Shown here: positions 51,996 to 61,647 of the stretch, in pieces
Position numbering within the stretch: the stretch's first letter is position 1
Layout: every line of letters begins with the position of its first letter
Assembly: GCA_021801345.1 (NCBI GenBank)
Contig: JAJYYA010000066.1
Coordinates: forward strand, 115,593 to 179,592
Direction: 5' to 3'
DNA length: 64,000 nt
DNA from: Nitrospirota bacterium
GTDB lineage: Bacteria > Nitrospirota > Leptospirillia > Leptospirillales > Leptospirillaceae
Program-made: the position numbers and the translations under genes
Notes under the pieces: model-generated
Told to the model about the DNA's origin: nothing
What the model saw: the letters and a program-made list of their open reading frames with translations, nothing else
The model's database searches: none

Positions 51996-53643
51996 AGAAG
52001 GAGACTCCCGGATGGAGGGAACGGGTGGGGTAGTAGATCTGTGGGAGCTCCCGCACCAGCCTCTCTCCAACCCCCTTCCAGGCCTCTCGAAGGGCCGAGG
52101 CCTCTTCGAAGCCACTCCCCCGGCTTGCAAGTGTCAATGTCGCCAGGGCTCCCCCCTTGTCATAGATCCGCACCGTGGTGCGAAGTGTGACTGTCGTCAC
52201 GGAAAAGTCGGGATGGACCGAGGTGCGCCGCCCTACCAGGATCGGATCGAAGACGAGGCGGTTTTCGGGGGCGGCACTGGTGAGTCCCCGGGGGGCGTCT
52301 ATGCAGGACGGACCCCCCCCAGGATTGAGGCATAGCGTGATCCCGGCCGCTGACAGTGCCGGGACAAGGGCCACTCTGGCGGCCTTTTGCTCTTCGGGAG
52401 CGATCGTTTTCGAGAGAACGAAGAGGAGGGGGTGGAGTCGCCTTCTGTGATGAAACCGGAAGTGGACATCGATCAGTGTCTTGTCGAAGAGCCTCCGAAA
52501 AACAGGTCGGTCGAGAGGCGACCCGGCAACCGGCCGGAAGGAGCCCTCGATGACCCCGTGGCGCCCCGGGACGTGGATCCTTCGGATGTGGCAGCGCCCT
52601 CCCCCCCGCCCGTTGGTAGGCGTGCACTCCATCTTTAGCGGCAGACTCTTCCGGTAGGGTGGGAGGCGCAGGAGATGCGTCTCCCAGAGAAGCGTCCCGG
52701 CGTCGAAGGGGGTCTTCGGATCGGGAAAGAGGCCCCCAAGGGGAGGAAAGACAAGCGGCTCCGGAAGGTCGAGAGGGAGGACTCCTCCCCGGAAGGCAAG
52801 TCCCGAGAGTCCTTGCGCGGCATTTCCGGGGCCACGGCTTATGATCCGGGCCTCCTCGTCGAGCCGGGCGGGCGGAGCGGGGCGTTCCTTGAGCACAAGA
52901 GGCATAGTCTGTGGACGAAGACCCAGCCGGATGTCTCGGAGGGCCTTCCTCCAAAGGTGGGCGGCCGTTTCCCGCTCCTTTTCGACTTTGGGTCGGATCT
53001 TTTGCGGGAAGGAGTCGAGGGAGTGGATACTCCGCGAGCGTTCGAGGGCTTCCCTGAGGTCGCGGAGTCCTCGCGCTCCGTCCCCCCGGGCAAGCTCTCT
53101 TTTGGCGGTGGCGAGAAGACGCGAGAGCGCTCGCTCGCTCTCCCGGTCTCCTTTTGCCAGGGCGCCGGTCAGGGCGTCGAGGTAGGTCTGTGGCACCGAG
53201 AGAAGGAGGTAGAGGGAGGTGAGATGGATATAGGGCCTGTTGGGGCTCTCGATATAGGTGCGAAGCCAGCTGTCCGTCACATGGGGGCCTCCGGCCGGTC
53301 TCTCCCGGAGCCAGCGTCGGGCTTCCTCCGGCGTCAGCGAGTAGCCCTGCGAGGCCAGAAACTGCCCCAGGGCCCCGAAGGCCAGGTCGAGAGCCTTTGT
53401 CCGGGCTTTCTCCGGAGACCCGGCCTTGTGGGCGTGGCCGCTAAAGAAGAGCGTTTGGGACGTCCTCTTGGGAAGGTGCAGCACAAAAAGAGGGGGTCTT
53501 TTCGGCTCCTGCCGGAGAAGAAGCGGGGGCGGCGCGGAAGAAAAGGAGGGAAGAAGGGTGCAGGAGGAGAAAAGGAGCGGGACGGTCGCGAAAAGGAGAC
53601 CTCCCGCCCGAAAGGAGAGTCGGGGAAGATGCGGCTCGGACAA
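51985..53643 (-). CDS. Unrecognised exported protein, possible lipoprotein
   Basis: 552 residues from TTG 53643. A hydrophobic N-terminal segment (GGLLFATVPLLFSSCTLLP) could be a lipoprotein signal with Cys in LFSSC, although the -3 residue Phe is atypical. The rest is Arg/Leu/Pro-rich with no domain I recognise; VTTVTLRTTVRIYDKGGALA and GVGERLVRELPQIYYPTRS near the C-terminus look like beta-strands of an envelope protein. It lies 7 nt after the zwf stop and overlaps the monooxygenase by 11 nt, so it is embedded in the operon. The start is uncertain: the frame is open into zwf. Confidence 0.55.
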   Translation of the reverse strand: MSEPHLPRLSFRAGGLLFATVPLLFSSCTLLPSFSSAPPPLLLRQEPKRPPLFVLHLPKRTSQTLFFSGHAHKAGSPEKARTKALDLAFGALGQFLASQGYSLTPEEARRWLRERPAGGPHVTDSWLRTYIESPNRPYIHLTSLYLLLSVPQTYLDALTGALAKGDRESERALSRLLATAKRELARGDGARGLRDLREALERSRSIHSLDSFPQKIRPKVEKERETAAHLWRKALRDIRLGLRPQTMPLVLKERPAPPARLDEEARIISRGPGNAAQGLSGLAFRGGVLPLDLPEPLVFPPLGGLFPDPKTPFDAGTLLWETHLLRLPPYRKSLPLKMECTPTNGRGGGRCHIRRIHVPGRHGVIEGSFRPVAGSPLDRPVFRRLFDKTLIDVHFRFHHRRRLHPLLFVLSKTIAPEEQKAARVALVPALSAAGITLCLNPGGGPSCIDAPRGLTSAAPENRLVFDPILVGRRTSVHPDFSVTTVTLRTTVRIYDKGGALATLTLASRGSGFEEASALREAWKGVGERLVRELPQIYYPTRSLHPGVSFYDQ

Positions 53644-53650
53644 CGCGTTC

Positions 53651-55180
53651 TCAGGCAGTGTCGGGATCGTTGATCCTGTCCTGCTCTTCCGGTCCGTCCG
53701 TCCCCGCCGTATAGAAGCGCAAGGGAGAGAGACGGGAGATGTCCCCCAGAAGAGGGGCAATGAAGGTCCAGGAGCGCTCGACCTCGTCGTTTCTGGCAAA
53801 GAGGGTCGAGTCGCCTGCGATGGCGTCGTGGAGCAGGCGCTCGTAGGCATCGGGAGCCTTGTCGTGGTAGGCGGTCTGGTAGGAGAAGTCCATCTCCACC
53901 GGGTCGATCACGAGCTGGCCTCCCGGTCGTTTGATGCCGAAGCGCAGGGAGATCCCTTCGTTGGGCTGGATGCGGATGACGAGCTCGTTCGGAACCGTTC
54001 CCGGGCAGCCGGCAAGTCGAAAAAGGGCGAAGGGGAACTCCTTGAAGACGATGCGGATCGAGGTCTCCCGGCGACTCATCCGTTTCCCGGCGGTCAGGTA
54101 GAAGGGAACGCCGGCCCAGCGCCAGTTCTGGACCTCGACCTTGATGCGGGCGAAGGTGGGGGTGTCGGAGGTGGGCGGGATCTTCGGTTCGTTCCGGTAG
54201 CCCGGAACGGGAACGCCGGCCACCTCTCCCACCGTGTACTGGCCCCGGACAAGAATCCGGGGGATGTCCTCGGTGCGGATCGGGCGGAGCGAACGAAGGA
54301 CCTTGACCTTTTCGTCGCGGATCGCCTGGGCCTCGAAGGCGACGGGGGGCTCCATGGCGGTGAGCGTCATGAGCTGGAAGAGGTGGTTTTGGACCATGTC
54401 GCGGAGGATCCCCGCCTCTTCGAAGTAGGCTCCCCGTCCCTCGACCCCGACCGCCTCGTGGACGGTGATGTGGACGCTCTTGACGTGCACGTTGCTCCAG
54501 AGGGAGCCGAAGACAGGATTGGAAAGGCGGAAGACGACAATGTTCTGGACCGTCTCCTTGCCGAGATAGTGGTCGATGCGGAAGACCTGGTTTTCCCGGA
54601 AGACCTGGAGGACCTCTCGGTTGAGATCCTGGGCCGAGGCGAGATCATGGCCGAAGGGCTTTTCGACGATAATCCGGGTAAAGCCTTTTTCTCCCGGCGT
54701 CTCGCTCTCGTTGATCGCCGAAAGGCCATAGGCGCCGAGATTTCGGATGATCGGGACGAAGTAGCTCGGAGGGGTCGCAAGGTAGTAGAGGACGTTCCCT
54801 TTGGTGGGATTTCTGAAGTCCTCCGAGAGAAGTGTGGTCCGGAGGGCGTTGTAGCCGTTCGGATCCTCGAAGGTCATGGCGTGGTAGAAGATCCGCTTCT
54901 CGAACTCCGGGAAGAGATCGAGCTTGCCGGAATATCGGGAAAAGGTCTGGACCGAGGTCAGGATCTCCTCCCGGAACTCTCCGTGGGTCTTCGGGCTCCG
55001 TGCCACGCCCACGATGCGGGTCTCCGGATGAAGGAGTCCGTCGACGGCCTGGTCGAAAAGGGCGGGCAGGAGCTTTCGGTGGGTGAGGTCTCCGGAGGCT
55101 CCAAAGATGATGATGGTCAGGGGCGGGGGCATGCCGTTGGTCGTCGGGGATCCGGAGAAGAGGGTGGCGGGTCCGGTCAA
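53651..55180 (-). CDS. zwf: Glucose-6-phosphate 1-dehydrogenase
   Basis: First oxidative step of the pentose phosphate pathway, making NADPH. 509 residues from TTG 55180, which has AAAGGA 6 nt upstream and gives the normal family length; an ATG at 55321 would add 47 shadow-like residues. IIFGASGDLTHRKLLPAL is the NADP loop, EKPFGHDL the substrate region and RIDHYLGKE the catalytic motif. Downstream of tal by 64 nt in the tkt-tal-zwf order. Confidence 0.94.
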   Translation of the reverse strand: MTGPATLFSGSPTTNGMPPPLTIIIFGASGDLTHRKLLPALFDQAVDGLLHPETRIVGVARSPKTHGEFREEILTSVQTFSRYSGKLDLFPEFEKRIFYHAMTFEDPNGYNALRTTLLSEDFRNPTKGNVLYYLATPPSYFVPIIRNLGAYGLSAINESETPGEKGFTRIIVEKPFGHDLASAQDLNREVLQVFRENQVFRIDHYLGKETVQNIVVFRLSNPVFGSLWSNVHVKSVHITVHEAVGVEGRGAYFEEAGILRDMVQNHLFQLMTLTAMEPPVAFEAQAIRDEKVKVLRSLRPIRTEDIPRILVRGQYTVGEVAGVPVPGYRNEPKIPPTSDTPTFARIKVEVQNWRWAGVPFYLTAGKRMSRRETSIRIVFKEFPFALFRLAGCPGTVPNELVIRIQPNEGISLRFGIKRPGGQLVIDPVEMDFSYQTAYHDKAPDAYERLLHDAIAGDSTLFARNDEVERSWTFIAPLLGDISRLSPLRFYTAGTDGPEEQDRINDPDTA

Positions 55181-55244
55181 GGGAGATCCTTTCGGTGGAA
55201 GGCGGCCCGTCTCGGCCACCGGGATAGAGTGAAAATCCGGTTTT

Positions 55245-56408
55245 TCAGGAGCCTTTTTTGGCCGCGATCTTGCGCGAGGTGCTCTCGAGAAGGCTCTCGA
55301 AGGATTTGTTGAATGCGGCAACCCCCTCGGTGATCAGCTGGTTGTAGGCGGCTTCGAGCGAGAGCCCGAGCGTCGCCAGTCCGTCCAGGATGGCATGGGG
55401 GTTCTCCCCGCCGGATGGGGGATATTTGTCGATCGTCCGGGCGACCGTTCCGTGGTCGAAAAAGGCCTGCAGGGTCTCGCCGGGAACGGTGTTGACCGTG
55501 TCGGGGCCGATCAGGCTGTCCACGTAGAGGGTGTCCGGATAGGACGGATTCTTGGTCCCGGTCGAGGCCCAGAGGGGACGCTGGACGGCGGCGCCCTTTT
55601 TGGCGAGAGACCCGAAGGCGGAAGGGGAGAAGAGGTCGCCGAAGAGTTCGTAGACGATGCGGGTATTGGCGATCCCGGCCTTGCCCATAAGCTCCCGGGC
55701 CTTGCGGGCGACGGCGGGGTCTGTGGCGCCGGACGCGATCTCCGCAAGCTTTCGGTCGATCAGGGTGTCGAGCCGGCTGATGAAGAGGCTCGCCACGCTT
55801 CGGACCCGGGAGGGGTCGCCTCCGCCGGCGGCAAAGCTCTCGAGTCCTTCGATATAGGCCCGGGCCGACTTTTTGTAGGCCTCCGGCGAGAAGAGAAGGG
55901 TGACGTTGACCGAGATTCCTTCGGCAATGAGCTGGCGGATGGCCGGGATCCCCTCGTCCGTTCCGGGGATCTTGACGAGAAGGTTCGGGCGGTCGACCAT
56001 CTTGTGCAGTGTTCTGGCCTCCGCGACCGAGGCCGCCGTCTCGTGCGCCAGAAGCGGGTTGACCTCGATCGAGACGAATCCGTCGAGCGTCTTCGAGCTC
56101 TCGTAGACGGGGCGGAAGAAGTCGCAGGCCCGGCGCACGTCGTCGACCATGAGATGGCGAATGATGTCGGTGGGAGATTGCCCTTCGGCGGCGAGCCGCA
56201 CGATATCGGTATCGTAGTCGGAAGAGCCGTTGATCGCCTTTTCGAAGATGGTGGGGTTGGAGGTGATTCCCCGCACCCCGACCTGACCGATGAGGCGATC
56301 GAGCTCACCCGAGTCCATGAGATGGCGGCTGATCGAGTCGAGCCAGAGGCTCTGTCCTTCGCGGAGAAGGTCGGCGATGCGTCCGGTCGGGGCGATTTTC
56401 TTGTCCAT
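55245..56408 (-). CDS. tal: Transaldolase
   Basis: Moves a three-carbon unit between sugar phosphates in the pentose phosphate pathway. 387 residues, the longer type of transaldolase. SNPTIFEKAI, SIEVNP, LVKIPGTDEGIPAI (Schiff-base Lys), and VNVTLLFSPEAY are in order, with the ASTGTKNP phosphate-binding region near residue 290. ATG 56408 follows AAGGAG. Lies 39 nt after tkt. Could be a glucose-6-phosphate isomerase fusion in some bacteria, but no such domain is present here. Confidence 0.94.
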   Translation of the reverse strand: MDKKIAPTGRIADLLREGQSLWLDSISRHLMDSGELDRLIGQVGVRGITSNPTIFEKAINGSSDYDTDIVRLAAEGQSPTDIIRHLMVDDVRRACDFFRPVYESSKTLDGFVSIEVNPLLAHETAASVAEARTLHKMVDRPNLLVKIPGTDEGIPAIRQLIAEGISVNVTLLFSPEAYKKSARAYIEGLESFAAGGGDPSRVRSVASLFISRLDTLIDRKLAEIASGATDPAVARKARELMGKAGIANTRIVYELFGDLFSPSAFGSLAKKGAAVQRPLWASTGTKNPSYPDTLYVDSLIGPDTVNTVPGETLQAFFDHGTVARTIDKYPPSGGENPHAILDGLATLGLSLEAAYNQLITEGVAAFNKSFESLLESTSRKIAAKKGS

Positions 56409-56447
56409 GAACGTTTCTCCTTAAAGATTGAAGGGGCAGGTCTTCCC

Positions 56448-58499
56448 TTACAGGGCGATCTCGGGCCAGGACTCCCTGATGCGCGCGAGGATCTTGGGAA
56501 CCGAAAAGCCGAACTCCTCCATGAGGCGCTCGTAGGGGGCGGAGGCGCCAAAATGATCGAGTCCGACGGCGATGCCCCGGGAGCCGAGATAGCGCCATGC
56601 GCTCATGGGGCTTCCGGCCTCGGCGAAGAGGCGAAGCGGGGTGGATCCCAGCACGGAGTCGCGGTAGGCGGGCTCCTGACGGTCGAAGAGGGTGGTGCAG
56701 GGAAGGCTCACGAGGCGGGTGGGGATCGACTTTTTCTCGAGCTCGTCCTGGACCTTCCAGAGAAGCGAGACCTCGGACCCTGTCCCCATCAGCGTGATCC
56801 GGGGGGCCGCCGAGGCTTCCCGGAGGATGTATCCCCCGCGACGGAGGCCGGAGCGGATGCGATCAAAGGGAACCTCCAGGATGGGAAGCCCCTGACGGGA
56901 GAGGACGAGCGAGACCGGCATCGCGTCCTGTTCCGTGATCCAGTCCATGGCGGCGAGGGTTTCGTTGGCGTCGGCCGGCCTCATGACGGCCATGTTCGGA
57001 AGGGCCCGCAGGGAGGTCAGGTGCTCGATCGGCTGGTGGGTCGGCCCGTCCTCCCCGAGTCCGATGCTGTCGTGAGTGAGGACGTAAAGGACCGGAAGGC
57101 CCATGAGGGCCGAGAGGCGCATGGCTCCCTTCATGTAGTCGGAGAAGACGAGGAATGTTCCGCCGTAGGGGCGGATCCCCGTGAGGGCCATGCCGTTCAT
57201 GATCCCCCCCATGGCGTGTTCCCGGACCCCGAAGTGAAGGTTGCGTCCCCCCGGTGTCGAAAGCTGGTTGTCGGTCTCCCCCTTGATCAGGGTGTTGTTC
57301 GAAGGGGCGAGGTCGGCCGAACCTCCGAAGAGGAGAGGCTGCATCCGCGAGGCCTCCTGCAGGACGGTCCCGAAGGCCTGACGTGTGGCCATGGGCTTGT
57401 CGGCCGGGGAAAAGGGGGCGAGACGCGAGGCCAGACCGGAGGCGTGTTTGCCCATGATGACGGAGGAGTCGAAAAGCTCCGCCTCCTTCGGGAAGGCCGA
57501 ACGGTAGCGGGCAAACAGGGCGTTCCACTCCTCCTCGAGGGCGGCCCCTTTGGCGGCGATCCCGGAAAAGACGGGACGGACCTCATCGGGGATGAAAAAG
57601 TCGGGGGAGGGCGGCCAGCCCAGATGTTCCCGGGTCTTTTTGACCTCTTCCGGCCCCAGAGGGGAGCCATGAACGTGGGCCGTGTCCTGGTAGGTGGGGC
57701 TTCCGTATCCGATGTGGGTCCGGATCGCGATCATGCGGGGCTTGTCGCGCTCCTGGGGAAGGGCCTTATCGGGGTCGGTGGCCCAGTCCATGGCATCGCG
57801 GAGTGAGGCGGTATTGTTCCCGTCGGCGACCTCCCGGACCGCCCAGCCCAGGGCCCGGAATCGGGCCGGAACATCTTCCGTGAAGGCGAGATCGGTGCTG
57901 CCGTCGATCGAGATGTGATTCCTGTCGTAGAGGCAGATGAGGTTCGAAAGGCCCTGATGGCCCGCGAATGAGGCGGCCTCATTCGCGATGCCTTCCATCA
58001 TGTCCCCGTCACCGCAGGTCACGAAGACCCGGGGGGAGAGGAGCGCCATGCCGGGTCGGTTGAATGTGGCCCCGAGATGCCGCAAGGCGAGAGCCATTCC
58101 CACGGCGTTGGCAAATCCCTGGCCCAGGGGGCCGGTGGTGGTCTCCACTCCTGTGGTGTGACGGTATTCGGGGTGGCCGGGGGTGAGGCTTCCCCACTGG
58201 CGGAAGGACTTCAGGTCCTCGACGGTGAGCCCGAAGCCCGTCAGGTGCAAAAGGGAGTAAAGAAGGGCCGAGGCGTGTCCCCCGGAGAGGACGAAGCGGT
58301 CGCGGCCGACCCAGCCGGGATTCTTCGGGTTGATCCGGAGATAGTCCCGCCAGAGCACGAATGCGGGGGCGGCAAAGCCCATAGGGGTTCCGGGATGGCC
58401 GGAGTTCGCCTTCTGGACGATGTCGACCGAGAGCATCCGGAGGGTGTTGATGGCCCGAAGTTCGAGTTCCGGGGAGAGGGGCTCGGGGGAGTGGGGCAT
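56448..58499 (-). CDS. tkt: Transketolase
   Basis: Thiamine-diphosphate enzyme shared by the pentose phosphate and Calvin-type cycles. 683 residues. SGHPGTPMG, GDGDMMEGI (thiamine motif), LSGGHASALLYSLLHL and EDGPTHQPIEHL are intact. ATG 58499 follows GAAGGAGA. First gene of the minus-strand tkt-tal-zwf operon, divergent from shc. A Calvin-cycle role cannot be judged: no rubisco gene is in the window. Confidence 0.96.
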   Translation of the reverse strand: MPHSPEPLSPELELRAINTLRMLSVDIVQKANSGHPGTPMGFAAPAFVLWRDYLRINPKNPGWVGRDRFVLSGGHASALLYSLLHLTGFGLTVEDLKSFRQWGSLTPGHPEYRHTTGVETTTGPLGQGFANAVGMALALRHLGATFNRPGMALLSPRVFVTCGDGDMMEGIANEAASFAGHQGLSNLICLYDRNHISIDGSTDLAFTEDVPARFRALGWAVREVADGNNTASLRDAMDWATDPDKALPQERDKPRMIAIRTHIGYGSPTYQDTAHVHGSPLGPEEVKKTREHLGWPPSPDFFIPDEVRPVFSGIAAKGAALEEEWNALFARYRSAFPKEAELFDSSVIMGKHASGLASRLAPFSPADKPMATRQAFGTVLQEASRMQPLLFGGSADLAPSNNTLIKGETDNQLSTPGGRNLHFGVREHAMGGIMNGMALTGIRPYGGTFLVFSDYMKGAMRLSALMGLPVLYVLTHDSIGLGEDGPTHQPIEHLTSLRALPNMAVMRPADANETLAAMDWITEQDAMPVSLVLSRQGLPILEVPFDRIRSGLRRGGYILREASAAPRITLMGTGSEVSLLWKVQDELEKKSIPTRLVSLPCTTLFDRQEPAYRDSVLGSTPLRLFAEAGSPMSAWRYLGSRGIAVGLDHFGASAPYERLMEEFGFSVPKILARIRESWPEIAL

Positions 58500-58787
58500 G
58501 ACTTTGGGTCTCCTTCGTTGGAGGCGCCCGGAGACTGGCGACCGGGAGGGCTGTCGGGACGCATTTCGGAGAGGGCTCCAAAGGGGGGCGTTCCGGGATC
58601 TTTTTCTAGACTATGGGGGAATTTTCATCAAAAATCAAGCGGGGGAAGCCTTTTTTGTCGAACGGGATCTCTTTGTCTGAGGAGGATTTTGCCTCTTTCT
58701 TGTTGACCTTTTTGCTTGATTTTGCTAATAAATCAGGATGATAATTCTAATTCCAACAATAAAGTCTCTGCATTGAGCGGGTCGGGA
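58500..58787. other. Divergent tkt/shc intergenic region
   Basis: 288 nt between the tkt and shc starts. The tkt side holds a GC-rich stretch; the shc side turns A/T-rich and contains the shc promoter. No coding frame with a ribosome site was seen. Confidence 0.6.
58703..58731 (+). promoter_or_regulatory. Promoter of the hopanoid genes
   Basis: TTGACC (58703-58708) and TAATAA (58726-58731) with a 17-nt spacer. Transcription would begin near 58738, after the in-frame TTG at 58716, which argues for the shc start at ATG 58788. Confidence 0.6.
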
Positions 58788-60887
58788 ATGGTGGACGGGG
58801 CAACGGGACAATCGAATGTGCTTGGGGGGCTGCGGAAGCCCCAAGTCGAGGCAAGTGCGGGCGCTTCTCCGGCCCTTCTCGAGAGGTCCGCCTCCCTTCC
58901 CTCAAAAAGCGAGAGCTCTCCCGACGGTCTTTCCCGGACGATCTCCCGGGCCCTCTCCTGGCTCGTCTCCTCCCAGGAAAAGGACGGTCACTGGGTGGCG
59001 CCGCTCGAGGCCGATGCGACCATTCCCTCCGAGTACCTCTTCCTCCAAGAGATCCTGGGGCGCCCCATCGATCCCGAACGCCGGAAGAAGATCGTTCGCG
59101 CGATCCTCTCCGTCCGGGGCCGGGAGGGCGCCTGGCCGCTCTTCAAGGACGGGGATCCCGACATCAGCGCCACAGTCAAGGCCTACCTCGCCCTCAAAAT
59201 GTGCGGATACAGCGCGTCGGATCCGATTCTGGTAAAGGCCAGGGAGTGGGTCCTCTCCCAGGGGGGGGCCGGGCGCGTCAACGTCTTTACGCGGATTGCC
59301 CTGGCGATCTTCGGTCAGTACGACTGGGAGAAGGTGCCGGCCCTTCCCGTGGAGATGGTCCTTTTGCCTTCGTGGTTTCCCTTTTCGATCTACTCCGTCT
59401 CGTACTGGTCCCGAACCGTCATCGTTCCCCTTCTCTTTATCTACCACTACAAGCCCCTCGTCGCCCTCTCTCCCGAGCGGGGGATCCCGGAGCTTTTCGA
59501 CCCTGCCCGTCCCGACGGAGACCCCTTCGCCCGCTCTCCCGGGATTTTTACTCTCCGGAACCTCTTTCTTCTTCTCGATATCGTGCTGCGTTTCTGGAAC
59601 AGGCATCCCCCGGCCTTTCTGCGGCGGAAGGCGCTCTCCTTCGCCATGGAGTGGATGGTCCCCCGACTCAAGGGGGAGGGGGGGCTCGGGGCGATCTATC
59701 CGGCCATGGCCAACAGCGCCGTGGCGCTCTCCCTCTCCGGCTACAAAAACGACCATCCCCTCATGGAGCGCGTTCTTGCCTCCATCGAGGATCTTCTTTT
59801 CGAGCGGGAGGACGAGATTCTCGTTCAGCCGTGCGTCTCTCCCATCTGGGATACGGCGCTGGCGCTCGGGGCCCTGATCGAGGCCGGACTCACCCCCGAC
59901 TCTCCCACGGTCGACCGGGCGATGGAGTGGTTCCGGGTCCGGGAGGTCCGGACCGTGGGAGACTGGGCCATCAAGGCCCCTGCCTGCGAGCCGGGAGGTT
60001 GGGCCTTCCAGTTCGAGAACGACTACTATCCCGACGTCGACGACACGGCGATGGTCCTCATGGGGATGGCCAAGATCCTTCCCTCCCGGCCCGACCTGTT
60101 CGACCGCATGGAAGGGGTCTTCCGCCGGGCCTGCCTGTGGGTGATGGCGATGCAGGGGACGGACGGGGGCTGGGGGGCCTTCGACCGGGACAACGACCTC
60201 CTCTTCCTCAACCACATTCCCTTTGCCGACCATGGGGCCCTGCTCGACCCCAGTACGAGCGATCTGACAGGACGGGTTCTCGAGCTCCTGGGCTCCCTGG
60301 GGTACGGACCGGACTTTCCTCCGGCCGCCCGAGCCATCCGCTTTCTCCGGCGCGAGCAGGAGGCCGACGGCTCCTGGTTTGGCCGTTGGGGAGTCAACTA
60401 TATCTACGGCACCTGGTCGGTGGTGGCCGGGCTCAAGAGTGTCGGGGTCCCGATGTCCGAACCCTGGGTTGTCCGGGCCATGGAGTTTCTTCTGGCCCGC
60501 CAGAACGCGGACGGAGGGTGGGGGGAGGACTGCCTGTCCTATGCCTCGAAAGACTTTGCCGGACGGGGGGCCTCCACGCCCTCCCAGACCGCCTGGGCCC
60601 TGATCGCCCTCCTTCACGGGGGCCATGCCCACACTCCCGCGGTCCGGCGAGGGGGCGAGTTTCTTGTCGGGCGGATGACCCCGGAGGGCACCTGGGAGGA
60701 GGAGCTTTTCACGGGAACGGGCTTTCCCCGGGTCTTCTACCTTCGCTACCACATGTATCGCCACTACTTTCCCCTCTGGGCTCTGGCCCTTTACCGGAAC
60801 ATGACCGAGAGGGGACGGGCCCTGGGCCACGAACGGGTGGACTTCTGGAAGACGGCTCCCTACGCGCCGATCGCCCGAAGTGTCTGA
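58788..60887 (+). CDS. shc: Squalene-hopene cyclase
   Basis: Cyclises squalene to hopene, the first hopanoid step, on the membrane. 699 residues from ATG 58788, the first start after the predicted transcription start. The catalytic DxDD occurs as PDVDDTAM (Asp416, 418, 419), and QW-type repeats such as QGTDGGWGAFD, DGSWFGRWGVNYIYGTW, QNADGGWGEDC and TPSQTAWALIAL are abundant in the C-terminal half. The N-terminal ~55 residues are a low-complexity tail. HpnG overlaps by 8 nt. Confidence 0.95.
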   Translation: MVDGATGQSNVLGGLRKPQVEASAGASPALLERSASLPSKSESSPDGLSRTISRALSWLVSSQEKDGHWVAPLEADATIPSEYLFLQEILGRPIDPERRKKIVRAILSVRGREGAWPLFKDGDPDISATVKAYLALKMCGYSASDPILVKAREWVLSQGGAGRVNVFTRIALAIFGQYDWEKVPALPVEMVLLPSWFPFSIYSVSYWSRTVIVPLLFIYHYKPLVALSPERGIPELFDPARPDGDPFARSPGIFTLRNLFLLLDIVLRFWNRHPPAFLRRKALSFAMEWMVPRLKGEGGLGAIYPAMANSAVALSLSGYKNDHPLMERVLASIEDLLFEREDEILVQPCVSPIWDTALALGALIEAGLTPDSPTVDRAMEWFRVREVRTVGDWAIKAPACEPGGWAFQFENDYYPDVDDTAMVLMGMAKILPSRPDLFDRMEGVFRRACLWVMAMQGTDGGWGAFDRDNDLLFLNHIPFADHGALLDPSTSDLTGRVLELLGSLGYGPDFPPAARAIRFLRREQEADGSWFGRWGVNYIYGTWSVVAGLKSVGVPMSEPWVVRAMEFLLARQNADGGWGEDCLSYASKDFAGRGASTPSQTAWALIALLHGGHAHTPAVRRGGEFLVGRMTPEGTWEEELFTGTGFPRVFYLRYHMYRHYFPLWALALYRNMTERGRALGHERVDFWKTAPYAPIARSV

Positions 60888-61647
60888 GGTGTCCTTCCGC
60901 CAGGGCTCTCTCCTCGTTGTGACAGCCCTCGGGGACGAAGCCCGGGCCTTCTGCCGGGAACGTTCGGGCCGCCTCCGACCCCGGAGTCTGTCTCTTCGAG
61001 TGCCTCCCCCCGCACAAAACCTCTCCATGGAGGTCGTCTGGGCCGGTCCCGGCCGGGCCGGTCTCGACCGCATCGCCGGGGCCCTCTCCTCCGGACGCTA
61101 TGGCCGCGTGCTCTTTTCGGGGCTTGCCGGCGCCCTCGCCCCCGACCTGTCTCCCGGGACGCTTCTGGCGGCCGATGAGGTGGTGACTCTCGAGGGGGAG
61201 AGGCTCCCGCTTCCTCTTCCGTCGGAGCTGGGTCTTCTGATTGAGGAGTCCCAAACCGGCCGCTTCCTTCGGACGGGCCGGATCCTCACGTCGGACCGAC
61301 TGGTCTCCACCCCCTCCGAAAAGCTTCGGCTCCACCGGCAGACCGGGGCGATGGCCGTCGATATGGAGGCTGCCGGGTGGCTCTCTGTGGCTCGCCGGGC
61401 CGGGATCCCCTCCTGCCTTGTTCGGGCCGTCTCCGACGGGGCGGAGGAGCTCCTTCCCCCGGAGCTTCTTTCCTTTGTCTCGGAGGAGGGGGATCTGGCC
61501 CTTTCCGCAACGCTTCGAACCCTTCTCTTCCATCCGGAGCTACTTTTCGCCCTGATCTCTCTGGGGCCAAGTCTCCGTCTCGGAAGACAAGGGCTCTCCC
61601 GCCTGGGAGGGGCGCTCTTCGATGCCCTCGGGAGGGAGGGACGATGA
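60880..61647 (+). CDS. hpnG: Hopanoid-associated phosphorylase HpnG
   Basis: Purine-nucleoside-phosphorylase-like enzyme that removes adenine from adenosylhopane to give ribosylhopane, an early step of extended hopanoid synthesis. 255 residues from GTG 60880. The fold motifs are LFSGLAGAL, a TSDRLV segment and AVDMEAAGWLSVARRAGIP (family EAAG/VD-MEA motif). The overlap with shc fixes the pathway. The last ~35 residues are a basic tail. hpnH and other hopanoid genes are not in the window. Confidence 0.85.
   Translation: MSEVSFRQGSLLVVTALGDEARAFCRERSGRLRPRSLSLRVPPPAQNLSMEVVWAGPGRAGLDRIAGALSSGRYGRVLFSGLAGALAPDLSPGTLLAADEVVTLEGERLPLPLPSELGLLIEESQTGRFLRTGRILTSDRLVSTPSEKLRLHRQTGAMAVDMEAAGWLSVARRAGIPSCLVRAVSDGAEELLPPELLSFVSEEGDLALSATLRTLLFHPELLFALISLGPSLRLGRQGLSRLGGALFDALGREGR

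Noticed and set aside
55395..57806. Plus-strand open frame of 803 residues across tal and tkt
   Set aside because: Crosses two clear enzyme genes and has shadow composition.
58902..61073. Minus-strand open frame of 723 residues opposite shc
   Set aside because: Shadow of shc; no ribosome site or recognised domain.
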